In this document: positions 13,888-25,343 of the stretch, one piece after another
How the letters are laid out: every line of letters starts with the position of its first letter
Position numbering within the stretch: the first letter of the stretch is position 1
Assembly: GCA_020080175.1 (NCBI GenBank)
Contig: JAGHQL010000002.1
Location: 62,001 to 126,000, forward strand
Reading direction: 5' to 3'
DNA length: 64,000 bases
Source: Glutinoglossum americanum
Lineage: Eukaryota; Ascomycota; Geoglossomycetes; Geoglossales; Geoglossaceae
The notes under the pieces: generated by a model
Told to the model about the DNA's origin: nothing
Database searches by the model: none
The model's input: only the letters and a program-made list of their open reading frames with translations
Program-made: the position numbers and the translations under genes

Positions 13888-14511
13888 ATGGCGCGAAGGC
13901 AGGTACTGAAGGATCAAATTGTGAAGCTTATAGTTGGAGCGGGCCAAGCTAGTCCTAGTCCTCCAGTTGGCCCGGCACTGGGTAGCAAAGGCGTCAAGAG
14001 CATGGATTTTTGCAAGGTATCCATCCAATGTGTCTTCCCCTTATCGTTACGACGTTTACCCAGGCTTCTTTGGCCTTGTGTGGACGACCTTGCTAGCAGC
14101 ATGGCTAAAAAGTTTGGTTTTTAGGAGTTCAATGCACGTACTGCACACATCAAACCTGGTACGCCAATACCAGCAAGAGTAACTGTCCGCCCCGATAGAT
14201 CGTTCCATTTCGAGATTCGGACACCTACGACATCATATCTTTTACTCCGTGCGGCAGGCGTAAGTGACCGCAAAGGCAAGTTGCGAGGCACGATGAATCC
14301 AGGGAAGGAGATAATTGGGCAGGTCAGTCTGAAGCATGTGTATGAAATTGCGAAGATCAAGCAGACGGTTAGCACACTCGTCCGACCAAGGCGAGAACGC
14401 TATGCTAATCTCGTAATTTAGGAACTCCGGCTATCTGGGCTCCCGTTAGAGGGGCTCTGCAAATCGATAGTTGCACAAGCAAAATCGATTGGAATAAAGG
14501 TGGTGCCCTGA
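13888..14511 (+). CDS. MRPL19: mitochondrial large-subunit ribosomal protein uL11m
   Basis: Exons are 13888-14016, 14125-14367 and 14422-14511, giving 153 aa, with introns of 108 and 54 nt (the second uses a GTTAGC donor). Joined motifs are [20 protein letters not shown], then [43 protein letters not shown] and [19 protein letters not shown]. The L11 N-terminal Q-A[11 protein letters not shown] motif is intact. uL11 forms the stalk base and GTPase-associated centre. The bacterial-like length and the basic start with no upstream extension fit fungal mitochondrial L11 rather than cytosolic L12. Confidence 0.95.
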
Positions 14512-15313
14512 CGAGACCCCTTCACCGATATGATGGGTCACTTTGAACGCTTGCGATGGCGCCGCTGGCAAAAACATGGTGATATGTATGATAAGGGATT
14601 ATGTGTATTAGAATATCGAGTGGAAGGAAGCCAGTTAGTCATGCTCTGATTAGCGCGAGCTAGTAGAGTATTAGCACGACAACCCAAGTAAACAGCACTG
14701 CGATCGATTCGGTTGGCAGGTCATACGCAGGCATATACACGGACCACGGGTGAAGAAGCAGTTCGTAGGGTTCAATGCTGTGTTTGGCGTGACCAAGGGA
14801 GACGAGATGTTGGGACTTTAGAGGGAGTTGCATCATTTTGCAGCATTTCCTAATTCTCATAGTAGTTAATAAATGCGAGATCCGAGAAACCCGATGAGAT
14901 AAGGGGAGATCTATTCACTCCCGGCAATTCGGAGATCCATAAGTTCCGTCCCGACATCCGAGAATAACCCACCCCCTCAAGGATAAGTAGTATGTGAAAT
15001 TGGTACCCTCCTTCCAACAACCACCATTTGGGCTGTGCTGGGGGAGGTCCCCATTGCTGTGGTGTTCATTATCCCAACCAATCCTGTCTTGGACTAAAAT
15101 ATACTACAATTAACCTCCCCTGTTCGCCTGCTGAAGGAGCATTTCGAAACCCCCACTCTGACACACTGTTGCGTTGGAAAAGTCGACCGTCCTTCAGCCC
15201 AATATTCTGTAGGCTTCTGCCTCCTTGTCAGGCACGTAGCGCGCCGGTAAATCCGCAACAGCAACATCGCGATCTTTCGACTCCTCAGAGCTTGACATCT
15301 CCTGCCGCCAACG
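14512..15313. other. intergenic, upstream of kinase gene
   Basis: About 800 bp between uL11m and the kinase start. Nothing with coding character was seen; the last ~200 bp is probably the kinase promoter and 5' UTR. Confidence 0.5.
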
Positions 15314-18240
15314 ATGGCCTCTCCATCCGAGAGGGGATCTGGCACCTCTGGTAAGTCCAATCCCTTCACTCGCTCTCATCATGTCTTTTGACATCATTTC
15401 TCGATCCTTGTGGTTCTGGGTATTTGTGCAGTACTGTTGCTAAGTTTCGGGCCTGGATTTAGGTTTTGTAGCGCCGCAACGCCAAAGAGATAAAAATCTA
15501 GAGAAAGACTCAAATTCGGTTGGCAATCAACCATCTCAACCTGTGGTCGTTCGTTTTAGTTCAATCACACAGGAGATCTCCCCCGAACCAGCCTTGAACT
15601 CGGTCGCTTCATTGTCGTCATCTTTAACGCCGGAGGGGCCGGCACTACCAACTTTATATCTCACGCCTCAAGCGCAAGACGAACTTCGAAACTTATCACA
15701 GTCCCTTCAGAATTCGCATCTCCAACAAAGACGGATGAGTAACTTTGCTTTCGAGCCTGTCTCGCTACCTGTGTCAAGGGTATGTCTGTAGTTCATGCTT
15801 CAATTCCTATCTTTCTGGTTCGTTTTGTTTCCGGGTCTGATCAGCCTTTTGCCATAAACTCATCAGCATCCCGAAGTACTCTGTGTTTGATTTCAAATTG
15901 CACAATTATCGGGCTATGCTTCAGAGCACTAAAAGGAGAGGGATAGATTCCTTTCTTGTGTTTCATTCTCTGGTAAAATTGAGCATTTGAGGGTGGAAAC
16001 TTAATTTTATTCATAGATTCCTTCAAACGAGTCGAATTCGCAGCCTGCCTCCAGAGAAGTCTCTCAGCAGACCTCCCAAACTTCCCCACCACACCAGGCA
16101 ATGCACACACCGCCTCTGACACCGGCTGCTACACTATCTCGCGGGCTTGTGGCTGATGGCCTTTCTACTGGCGGGGTAGGTTTGTCGTCGCTAGGAAAGG
16201 CCCATCCTAACCCTGCGATCATAACTCCCCAGATATCGCCTCCCCGGAATATCTTGCCTCCGGTAACCGTTACAAAATCTTTCGAGGAGGAAAGTGATCG
16301 AAATATAAGTTCTGCATCATCCCGGCCTTCATCATCTTCGGGTCAGATTTCGACGCGACCGACATCGCTGTCGACAGGATCAAGTGTGATATCACCTCAC
16401 CCTAGGCAACCCCCCAAATTCACCATCGGTCCTACAGGTGATTCCATACCACCTTCTAGAGACGATAGCCCGTCGGGGACACCTGAAACTACGCCCGGAA
16501 TAGAAACGCCAGTTCTGCTTCCTCCTAGCAGACCCTTTACTCCTGTTGGTGACAAAGACGACCCTTATGCACGAAGCAAACGGCCACCCCAGTCTAAGAA
16601 CTTAGACGGAATCGAATCTAGGTTTATATTTGGTGGCAAAGACTCTAGGCGTGCTCATACTCCATCTTCGTCTTTCTCAGGCTCGCTGCGACCAGCCCAT
16701 CTGAGTACTGGGGACCAGAGGAGAGAGGAAGAGAAGCGTCACTCCCATTTTTCTTTGCACTCACTTGGGAAGAAGGACCACCAATTACACGACGGCGGTG
16801 CGCCTAAGCAAGGTTCAATGTCTGAGTTAAAACGGTTTTTCAGGGGTGGGCACAGGAAAAGGACGGCATCACCCTCAGGCTCTATAAAATCTTCCAGATC
16901 TGGACACAGAACACCACCGTCTCATTCTCAACTGCAGAGTGTACCGTTCGCTGATGACCATGGCCTAGCGAACAAGTATGGAAAATTTGGGAAAGTTCTG
17001 GGCTCAGGGGCTGGCGGCTCGGTGCGTCTGATGAAACGGAGCAGCGACAGGACTACTTTCGCAGTAAAGGAATTCCGTGCACGGCATCCGTACGAGTCAG
17101 AACGGGAGTACGCCAAAAAAGTAACTGCCGAATTCTGCATCGGTTCAACGTTACATCACGGTAACATTATCGAAACACTAGATATCGTGCAGGAAAAAGG
17201 GAAGTGGTATGAGGTCATGGAGTATGCTCCGTTCGACCTTTTTGCCATCGTGATGACCGGGAAGATGTCAAGAGAGGAAGTCTCATGCTCGTTCTTACAA
17301 ATCCTCAACGGCGTTACCTACTTACATGGCATGGGTCTCGCTCATCGAGATTTAAAACTCGATAATGTCGTCGTTAATGAGCATGGCATCATGAAAATTA
17401 TCGACTTCGGAAGCGCTAGTGTTTTCAGGTATCCTTTCGAAAATGACGTCGTGCTCGCTCACGGTATGTCCTTAGTCAGCAATTTACATTGTTTCTCAAC
17501 TGACCTAACCAGGCGTTGTTGGCTCTGACCCGTACCTGGCGCCTGAGGTTTACGACAATAGCAAATATGACCCTCAGCCTGCCGATATTTGGTCTTTAGC
17601 GATCATCTTCTGCTGTATGTCTTTGAGGCGGTTTCCGTGGAAAGTACCTCGAATCTCTGATAATTCCTACAAACTTTTTGCTTCAACACCATCACCAGGC
17701 CAGCTTACTGGGGATGGCCCTACCCGCCACAATTCTACCCCACATGGACACTCTACAACTGAATTGCCAGCCCCCCCGAAACACGTGGAGCAGGCATATT
17801 ACCCAAATTCGCAGCCGGGTACCCGCGTAGCTTCGGGGGATTCTACTGAGGAGTCTGGGTCCAGCCACCACCGCCATCACCGCCATCACGCAAGGCCTAT
17901 CGCCTATTCGGAAGGTGCGACCAGTTTGGAAGATGCTGCCTCAAATGCAGAGAAACCCACCTCAGAGGGCTCAAGCCAACAACAGCCGGTCATCAAGGGA
18001 CCCTGGCGCCTACTCCGTTTACTTCCTCGAGAGAGCCGGAACATCATTAGTCACATGCTCGAGATTGACCCTAGGAAGCGAGCAACACTTGACGAAACCC
18101 TATCTGACCCCTGGATATCGTCTGGCCCGGTGTGTAGGCAAGAGGGTAGTGGACTTGTCTACGCTAGCGGACACACACATACATTGGAACCAAGCGCAGG
18201 AGTGGGTGCTTCGGAGACCCAAAGGAGCTCAAAGAAGTAA
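15314..18240 (+). CDS. Ser/Thr protein kinase, HAL4/SAT4 type
   Basis: Exons are 15314-15350, 15472-15779, 16017-17463 and 17513-18240, giving 839 aa; the third junction spans a 237-nt intron, long for this window. Residues 1 to about 430 are low-complexity Ser/Pro/Arg. The kinase domain runs from about 437 to 815: [16 protein letters not shown] (P-loop), FAVKEF (Lys), HRDLKLDN (catalytic loop), DFGSA, then [14 protein letters not shown] (activation segment) and [10 protein letters not shown] His/Ser-rich insert sits within the C-lobe before [19 protein letters not shown]. The [11 protein letters not shown] and RRFPWK blocks are typical of the fungal HAL/NPR1 kinase family, which controls K+ transporter and permease stability. 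The family call is firm; the exact subfamily is inferred. Confidence 0.9.
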
Positions 18241-18692
18241 TTCTATCTCGAGGCAATGCAATGGCGTTGTAATGTTTAAAGATCCGGCGTTACGGAGACT
18301 ATTAATGGGGACCAATAGCGGGACCGGGTTTCTTTCCTTCACGTGATCTAATAAGGCGGTCGCGATTGGAATTTTCATGCAGAACATTGGAAAACCAGCG
18401 GGATGACGACGCCACGAGCGGCCGTTGGATGGACTGTTTGGCCTTCTCGCGGGGGAGTTTCTGTATGTGCGGGTGTTGATTGCTTTTACTGTCCGGCTGT
18501 GGTGCTGCCACTGATGCAAATTAGGTGGTATGGTTGGCAAAACATGCCCTCTGTTCTTGGGATATAAAAACCGTTGAATGAGGAGTAAACATAGCATATC
18601 ACCTGATAACATAAGAACGCCGAATCACGTGGACGTCATATGTTAGATAAAGTTCTCCGTATAAAAAGACGTCAGGGCCTGTCTCTGTCACC
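18241..18692. other. intergenic, kinase to WD40 gene
   Basis: About 450 bp between two genes on the same strand. Nothing beyond UTR and promoter is visible. Confidence 0.6.
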
Positions 18693-20286
18693 ATGAATGA
18701 AAAGACACCAACCGTCGAGCCCAGATGTGTAGCGACAAGCGGAGTGGTATATCAATGCTCGGTCTCAGAGACCCAGAGGCGTGAGTCTTTAATGCTAGGA
18801 GATGACCAATGGAGCTCAAACCCTTGTGCCAACGAGTCCAACATCTTCAAGGATGCGCGATGGTACCCAGAATATCTTAACCCTTGAGTTGTGTACTCCA
18901 ATTTCGTGAGGTGTTGCTAATAGCGGAGTCCAACAAAGGTCTCCAGACGGGACATGTATTCTCACTTCAAGCGAGGATAACAAAGTGAGGACTTTTGTCA
19001 TGTACGTTCAATTACTACACCTGTAATCCAGCATCTAGCTAGACATCACCCAATTCCTTTGTTGCTGACCTGCCGTCAAGCCAGGCCGACTGATCTCCTT
19101 GAGAAGGATGAACTGCACGACCTGGTTCCATTCTCCGTAACCCCCAAGGCAGAGCCTGTTTATTGTACCGCGGTCTACCCTGGCTTTTCCCTCCAAGGTT
19201 TGTCCACAATCCCGAGCGTCAAAGCTGCTCCGAACCGGAAGAAGCATCCCCCACTCTTATATTCATTATTATTCACCATAGACCCTTCGACGACGTGCTT
19301 CCTCACCTCAACGCGCGACCATCCCATCCACCTCCAAGACGCCCTAACCCCCCGAATACGCGGCACCTACCCCCTCACATCCCCCACGACAGAGAAATTC
19401 ATCGCCCCAAACTCCGTTCTCTGGTCCTCCTCCGGCACAAAATTCATCTGCGGCTCTGACGCCCTGATCTCCGTTTTCGATGTCAGCCGCGTCGGCGCCG
19501 GCCCCGCAGAACGACACCCCACCATCCCCAGCAAGCGAAAGAAGATCGTAGGCGGCGGCGTGGGCATGAAAGGGATCGTCAGCGCGCTGGGGCTGTCCGA
19601 TCAGACCGGCGGCGGGATCCTAGCGGCGGGAACTTTCACGCGGATGATAGGCCTGTACGGCTCGGAAGGTAGCGGGGACTGCATAGCTGTATTCCCGATC
19701 GAGCAGGCGGGGGAGGGAAGCTCTACAGGCAGGGCTGGTGCGGGGATCACGGCTCTGGAATGGTCACCCTGCGGGCGGTATCTGTATGTAGCCGAGCGCA
19801 AGAGTACCGAAATCTTGGTCTATGACATCCGTGTAGCCGGCAGGCGATTGGGCAGTCTGACGGGACGAACGGCTTCGAGTAATCAAAGGCTCGGGATTCA
19901 CGTCGTGCTAACGGATCGGGGACATGAGGTTTGGGCCGGGTGCGATGACGGCACTGTCCGAGTTTGGCAAAACGCTACGGGGGATTCGGAGATGTCTAGA
20001 CAACCGGACCGGGCGTGGAAAGCTCATGATGGTATTTTACCTTAAATTGTCCCCCGTCCCATGCTTCCTTTCGCCTGACGCTCATTTTCTAGGCCCGGTC
20101 GCAGCCACTATCGTTCACCCTTCCGGCACAGTTGTTGGCACTTGTTCCGGTCAAAGAGACGTGTCAATTGATACCGACGAAGGGCCGGAGGAATCTGATG
20201 TTTGCACTAAACTGCTATCCGCGAGTCCGGCTTCTCGCCGCACGAAACAGATATTTGATAATACCTTAAAGATATGGAAAATATAA
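18693..20286 (+). CDS. WD40-repeat protein, WRAP53/Swt21 family
   Basis: Exons are 18693-18862, 18939-19001, 19043-20031 and 20093-20286, phase-consistent, giving 471 aa. The first joins rebuild SNIFKDARW-SPDGTCILTSSEDNK-VRTF, a WD blade that no single frame contains. Further blades include VYCTAVYPGF, LFTIDPSTTCFLTSTRDHP, NSVLWSSSGTKFICGSD, VSALGLSDQTGGGILAAGTF, ITALEWSPCGRYLYVAERKS and VWAGCDDGTVRVWQ. The arrangement with KGIVSALG and AGTFTRMIGLY matches WRAP53/TCAB1 (telomerase and Cajal-body RNA chaperone) and yeast Swt21 (splicing). Intron 2 is only 41 nt, so that junction is the least certain. Confidence 0.85.
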
Positions 20287-20407
20287 AACAAATTTTAGGC
20301 CAGTATGCAACATTTGACTCTCCTGCAGAGCGTATTACCCTCAGATTCCTCAACAACATGACCATAGATACCCCTATCTGTCCCGTTTTCGAGCCCCTAA
20401 TCTTTTA

Positions 20408-23322
20408 TTACCATTTCATATTTATTTGTGTCCCTGCCCTCTCCAGCAGTTTCCGACCCCCAAGCAAATGTTCAAATCTCTCTAACCGCTCTTGTGGAGT
20501 CATCTTAACAAATTCCATCAGCCCAAAGTCGCTCTCCGATTCGCCTGCCATTCCATTGTCCTGCTGTTTTAATTTGGAAAGGATAACCTGAGCCGCAAAA
20601 GCGTTCACGCCCGCATATCGCAGAAAGATCTCCCACTGATATAAAGTTAGAATTGGTATCAACTACCTCGGTGAATCATGATAGCTTACTAGAGTTTCTT
20701 CTTGTAGCAGCTTGGCCTCTTCACCGCTGACACCATATTTCACCATCAGGGCGACTATCCATTCGGCAAGCTCCTCCTCTCCTCCACTAGCAAACATCAC
20801 GGCAATCTCATCATTTGATGCCATCGCAAACCCCATCAACTCCACCAGGGCATCACAATCTTTGTCGTTCAATCCCTCGATAGCCTCTGTGTTCTCGCCA
20901 TACACTCCCGCGGAGCTGTCGCTGATTCGTCCTTCGCTGACAAGCACAACAAGTCGTTCATACCGTTGGGAAAGCCTAGTTACCTTTTCCCTAAAGCCTG
21001 GCTTTTGACTCTGGCCAGGTAGAGGCCGTTGCTTGATCTTTTGCAACGTTGTCCAGATCACACCTGTACTTGGGGAAACTATTAAGTCTGCCTCTTCACC
21101 TAGCTCGATTGGTACTATTTTCGAAGCTCCCCCCAACTGGCTGTGCGTTGGCATGTGCTGTAAAGTGAAATCTCTTTCGATGAACACTGCCTCAGCGTAC
21201 ATACTCCGGATACGGCGCATGAGCCGACGTTGAGCGAGCAGCGCTGAGGAGACCACGAATGGTCGGGGACCAACAGGTGGTGTTAGTACTTGTGTTAGCG
21301 GCAGCCGGGACACTCCCTCCGAAAGCCCTACCGAACGTATCTCAACAAAACTCGGTGGTTGTTCTCTCACATCTGATTTCTGTCCGGTATTTCGGCCGGT
21401 TTTTGGTATTTGGGACTCCATTGGTGGAATGTCAGGACTCCTGGCCTTATAGGGCACTCCCCGCAGATGCATGAATGATTCTATGGCAGCTGCCGTTGAG
21501 CAACCTCCTAATAGAAGACTACCTTCCATCTCTTGTGGACCTTGGTAGGACAATTCATTAGACTGAGCTTGCTTGCATTTGTGGGCGCCAGCGTTTGCTT
21601 TAATCCGCTTACTAGCTCCGCTGCCGTCTACATCAACACCCGAATCGCGTTTTTTGAGCAGTGTGGCTAGGTCTTGCGCACTGCAACGCGACCCTTCCGA
21701 TAGTGCTTGCTCGTCAAGTTCTTCATCGTCATCATTTAGTATCTGTAAGCCTTCGGGCTTCCATGTCAGACTCTCAAAGTCTACAGTTTCTGTGCTACCA
21801 AGGCCAGCTAGATACTGCCCTGTGGGGCCGTCATCGTGTATTACCTCCTTTAAAGCAACCCTTCCGAACTCTACCGGAAAAGGAACCCACTTGAGGCCAT
21901 TATCAACACGTCCCGCCCCAAGCCATCGCTGATCCTTCTCGTATATTCTCTTAATATCTTGAATGAGTAATTTCTGCTGTGAAATAGTGTTTCCTTGTTC
22001 GTTTGGGCGTCTAGCAGAGTTATAGATTTGCCACGGGGCAGCATTCAAAGAGAAGTCCATGGTAGGGACCTCTACCCGCAGCGTAGAGTCGGATCCCTGC
22101 AATTGCTCTTGTGCAAGCTTTCTGTTAACTTTCTCGGCCGTGGGCATGACGGTGCCGCTTAGGAATGCTTCAAACTCCACATCAGACGACTCCTTTTCAT
22201 CTTTCTGCGACGGAACATCAATATTGATTTCTTGCAGCATTTCCTGAAAAGAAACTCTTTTCGCTGCCGCACTATGGGGCATAATAGGCCTTAGTGGAGT
22301 GAGTGGCCCTTCTACCACTAGCTTTGACGCTGGAGGATACTTTCTAGGAGGTGACGAAAGGCCTTCCTCGAAAGCACCATCAAATGGGCTTAGTGATTGC
22401 CCAATTACATCTGATATAGTATTGTCCGCCATATCAAGTGAATCCCCCTCGCCATCCCGCGCCCCCTCTTGCATCAGAGTCAGGCGGTCCTGGCCCATCA
22501 GCATTTCTGTAAACTGCCTGTTATCATCTGCAGTGGGGCTTGTGTGGTCAGACAACAATTCCAGGCGCCCTCCAGAGGACGAAGGGAGAAACGGAGCTAT
22601 TAGCGGCGATAATGGCAGTAGTGGCGGAGTAATAAGCTCCGGTCTCAGCACCTACCAAGTCAGCTCAGTTTTCCAGAACCTACCGTGGCTGGACTCACCT
22701 TATTATACTGCGAGTCACCTCGAATGGCCGCCAATTCATCCTCCGTGCAGCTCTCACCTCTAATAATTGCTTGTAGGTGCAAGATCGCATCCATCGAGAC
22801 TTCCAACTTCTCGTATTTTAGCTTCTCTTCAAATATCTTTGGGAGATTAAGGCTCGCCAATGGCCATGAAAGGCCCTCGTCATTCTCTTCATTGACTTCT
22901 TCAAATGGTATATTATCCCCAGACAGGTCGGGGACAACTTTACGGCCAAATTTCCTCATAAAATTTCTCATATCAAGCTCATGGTCAGTCCTAAGGATGG
23001 GAAGTTCTACTTTCGAGTCCTTCCCTCGTCTTTGGCCACTGAAGTCAGAAAGCTCTTCCTGTGGTAGCTCGAATTCGACATTCCACAAGCAAGAAGATAG
23101 CAGAACTGCTGCATCTCTGTCAAGGGAAAGTCTCTCTTGTGTTGTGAATGTGGGTGGTAACTCCAGGTGGGGAACATCGTCTGGGTCGGCAAGCTGAAGT
23201 AAGTAGTCTCGTGGCGGGGACGGTATTGAGGAAGAGAAAAGAGGCGGCACCGCACGGTGGTCTTGTGCTAGCCCATGAAAGCGAGCGTATTCTACCAGAG
23301 CGAGCTTTTCTTGTTCCTCCAT
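20408..23322 (-). CDS. XPF-like plus HhH protein, probable Zip2/SHOC1-type meiotic factor
   Basis: Exons are 23322-22699, 22651-20690 and 20635-20408 with 47- and 54-nt introns, giving 937 aa. The N-terminus EKLALVEYARFHGLAQD begins a domain that I recall from uncharacterised ascomycete proteins named DUF7102. A long acidic disordered middle follows. Near residues 680-790 an XPF-nuclease-like fold is suggested: FVVSSALLAQRRLMRRI, VFIERDFTLQ, EADLIVSPSTGVIWTTLQKI and YERLVVLVSEG, without an intact GDx(n)ERKx3D active site. The C-terminus has paired helical units, including WEIFLRYAGVNAFAAQVIL, as in tandem HhH modules. An inactive XPF-like core plus HhH is the Zip2/SHOC1 plan (partner of Spo16 in ZMM crossover formation). 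The assignment is inference; an inactive XPF paralogue of other function is possible. An upstream exon is not excluded. Confidence 0.7.
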
Positions 23323-24064
23323 TTTGGCTTTGCATGTTCCGGGTGAAAGACTAGTCAACGCAAAGGAGCGTTGGACAACCTACCGAACCCCCCTGACGCC
23401 CCAGAGCATCCCCAAGTCGGCCCAATACCCGCCCAAAACCGTGAGCGAATCCGCACCACGACTCCATCACTTTGCCTTTACATTCAATACAGTCTGACCT
23501 AACTATTAGAAGATCCATTATAGGAACAAGCGGCCCAGCCCTGCTCCCTCATAGCAGTAAAACCAACCCCCCACAAGTACGTTCTTACCTCGATGCCGCC
23601 TAAATTCCTATAGCGCGACCGGTCACCAATTTTAGGGCCCAGTTCACTCGTTAAAAAAGCTGTGGGAGAAGGCGAAAAAACATACAGTCGATTGCATGGT
23701 ACTAGAAGATTGGCCCTTGTTGTTTGTTTACTCGTTTTTAAGCACCAAAAACTCAAAATTGATAGCTTTGTCAAGCGGGTCGACCCATAATAACTAGGAT
23801 ATGTTTTTATATCTATGCTTTAGCGTTGTGCTCCCTTGGGAAATTTCAGTGGCTTTCTCCCATCCAGAGCCTCCCAATAAAGCCAGCCAGCCTGGGCGAG
23901 ACACCCGGACAGCTTGTTTCAATCTCTGGATTCTACCTTCCGAGAGCGAAGAGCTCTCTGTGCGCCCCCTTTTATAAGATGCTTTACTGTGGGCAACAAA
24001 AACACGACGCAACATCGAACTGGAAGACCTCCCTTCGAACTTTAGCCTATCCAACCAACTACAC
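23323..24064. other. intergenic
   Basis: About 740 bp between the XPF-like gene start and the end of the dioxygenase gene, both on the minus strand. Small frames here lack support. The region presumably contains the XPF-like gene's promoter. Confidence 0.5.
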
Positions 24065-25343
24065 TCAGTCATTGTAGTTAGACTGGCCCGACCCGTCTTT
24101 ATCAACAAGAGCAAAGCCGAAGCGAGCATGGAGATCCTCCTCCTGAGATTTGGAGTTAGGGTCAAGATACGGACGCTCGGCTTGGCAAGCTACCCGGACC
24201 GCATGTCGCCGGTGCGGAGCGAATCCATACGAAGCAGAATGGTTCTATTTGGCAGAGGTTAGGCTTACTCGCAGATCTCGCCATGGGTGCACTTACAGTT
24301 ACACGGTTATCCCAAAATGCCACATCATTCTTCCGCCATCGGAAACGAACGTGGAGCTCTTGGGTTGTCGTAATCACCTCGTTGAGATACTTGATAATCG
24401 CCTCACTCTCGGCTTTGGGAACGCCAACGATGTTGGTTACGAACCCAGGATTGAAGAATAGAGATTTCCAACCAGTCACTGGATTGGTCCTGACTAAGGG
24501 ATGTTCGGTGATGACGGGATCTCGGCGAACAGGTCGGCCAAGAGCATGAGAGCCTGCTGCCTGCATCTCGGCAGAGTGCAAGGCAGTTAGGCTCTCCAGA
24601 TACTTTTGCATATGCGGAGAGAGGGCGTCGTATGCTGCATACTGCGAAGCCCAAATAGTGTCTCCTCCGCCGCCTCTTGGGGGACCCGAGAGTAGCTTAA
24701 GTGAAGTATACGAAGGCGGTTGAATTTCATAAGTGACCTAAAAAGTGTCGTTAACTGCAGTTCCCCTCACGTAAGTAGGGAATGAGCTCACGTCAGAATG
24801 CCACAGAAAAGATGGAGTGAATAAAGCCCTCTGATCCTTCGACTTCTCGTCAGTGTACACGACATGGACGTCTTCCAATCCTGGCTTCATTGGCACTGAT
24901 GTCGTCGCATGCTTGTGCAATGTACCGAAGTACGCTCCAAGCTGGCGCTGAGTATCGATGTCTAGATCGTCTTGGCTCCGAAAGAAAACAACACCCCGGA
25001 TAGCAATGAGCCTCGCAAGGTCATTCTTTTGCTCTTTGGTAAGCTTTGCCAGGCGGACTCCTTGAATTTCAGTGCCAATCTTTGGAGTATAATCGAAGAC
25101 GTCTGTGGCTGCGTTTAACAGATTACGAAATTGCTGATCTCCTAACAACCCCTTATCCTCATATGGAACTTCCTTCAAGGCACTCCAATGGATATCAGGG
25201 AAGGAAGGTCTGAGATCTTCATGCTCATAGTCAGCATGAGTGTCCACGATGTTGCGACCCGGGACATAGTTCTGTACGGCTACGTTGACGGGAGCCCCAA
25301 TGTTGATAGTAGTCTGGACGGGCTCTTCAAGAGAAGGCGCCAT
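24065..25343 (-). CDS. TauD/TfdA-type 2-oxoglutarate-dependent dioxygenase
   Basis: Exons are 25343-24792, 24737-24297 and 24244-24065, giving 390 aa. The Fe(II) facial triad starts at LWHSDVTYEIQPPSYTSLKL (His-x-Asp), which forms only after the 54-nt intron is removed. Other blocks are IGTEIQGVRLAKLTKEQ, RGVVFFRSQDDLD, GPPRGGGGDTIWASQYAAYD, FNPGFVTNIVGVP and HVRFRWRKNDVAFWDNRVT. The third exon supplies NHSASYGFAPHRRHAVRVAC with the distal His and the 2-oxoglutarate-binding Arg. Fungal members oxidise taurine and other sulfonates, or sulfate esters; the substrate cannot be read here. In-frame codons upstream of 25343 lack an ATG, so the start is moderately sure. Confidence 0.9.

Noticed and set aside
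19163-19459. 98-aa His/Pro-rich frame
   Set aside because: It is a shifted reading inside the WD40 gene.
23499-24165. Minus-strand frames of 91 and 123 aa
   Set aside because: The first has no domain and the second overlaps the last dioxygenase exon in another frame.
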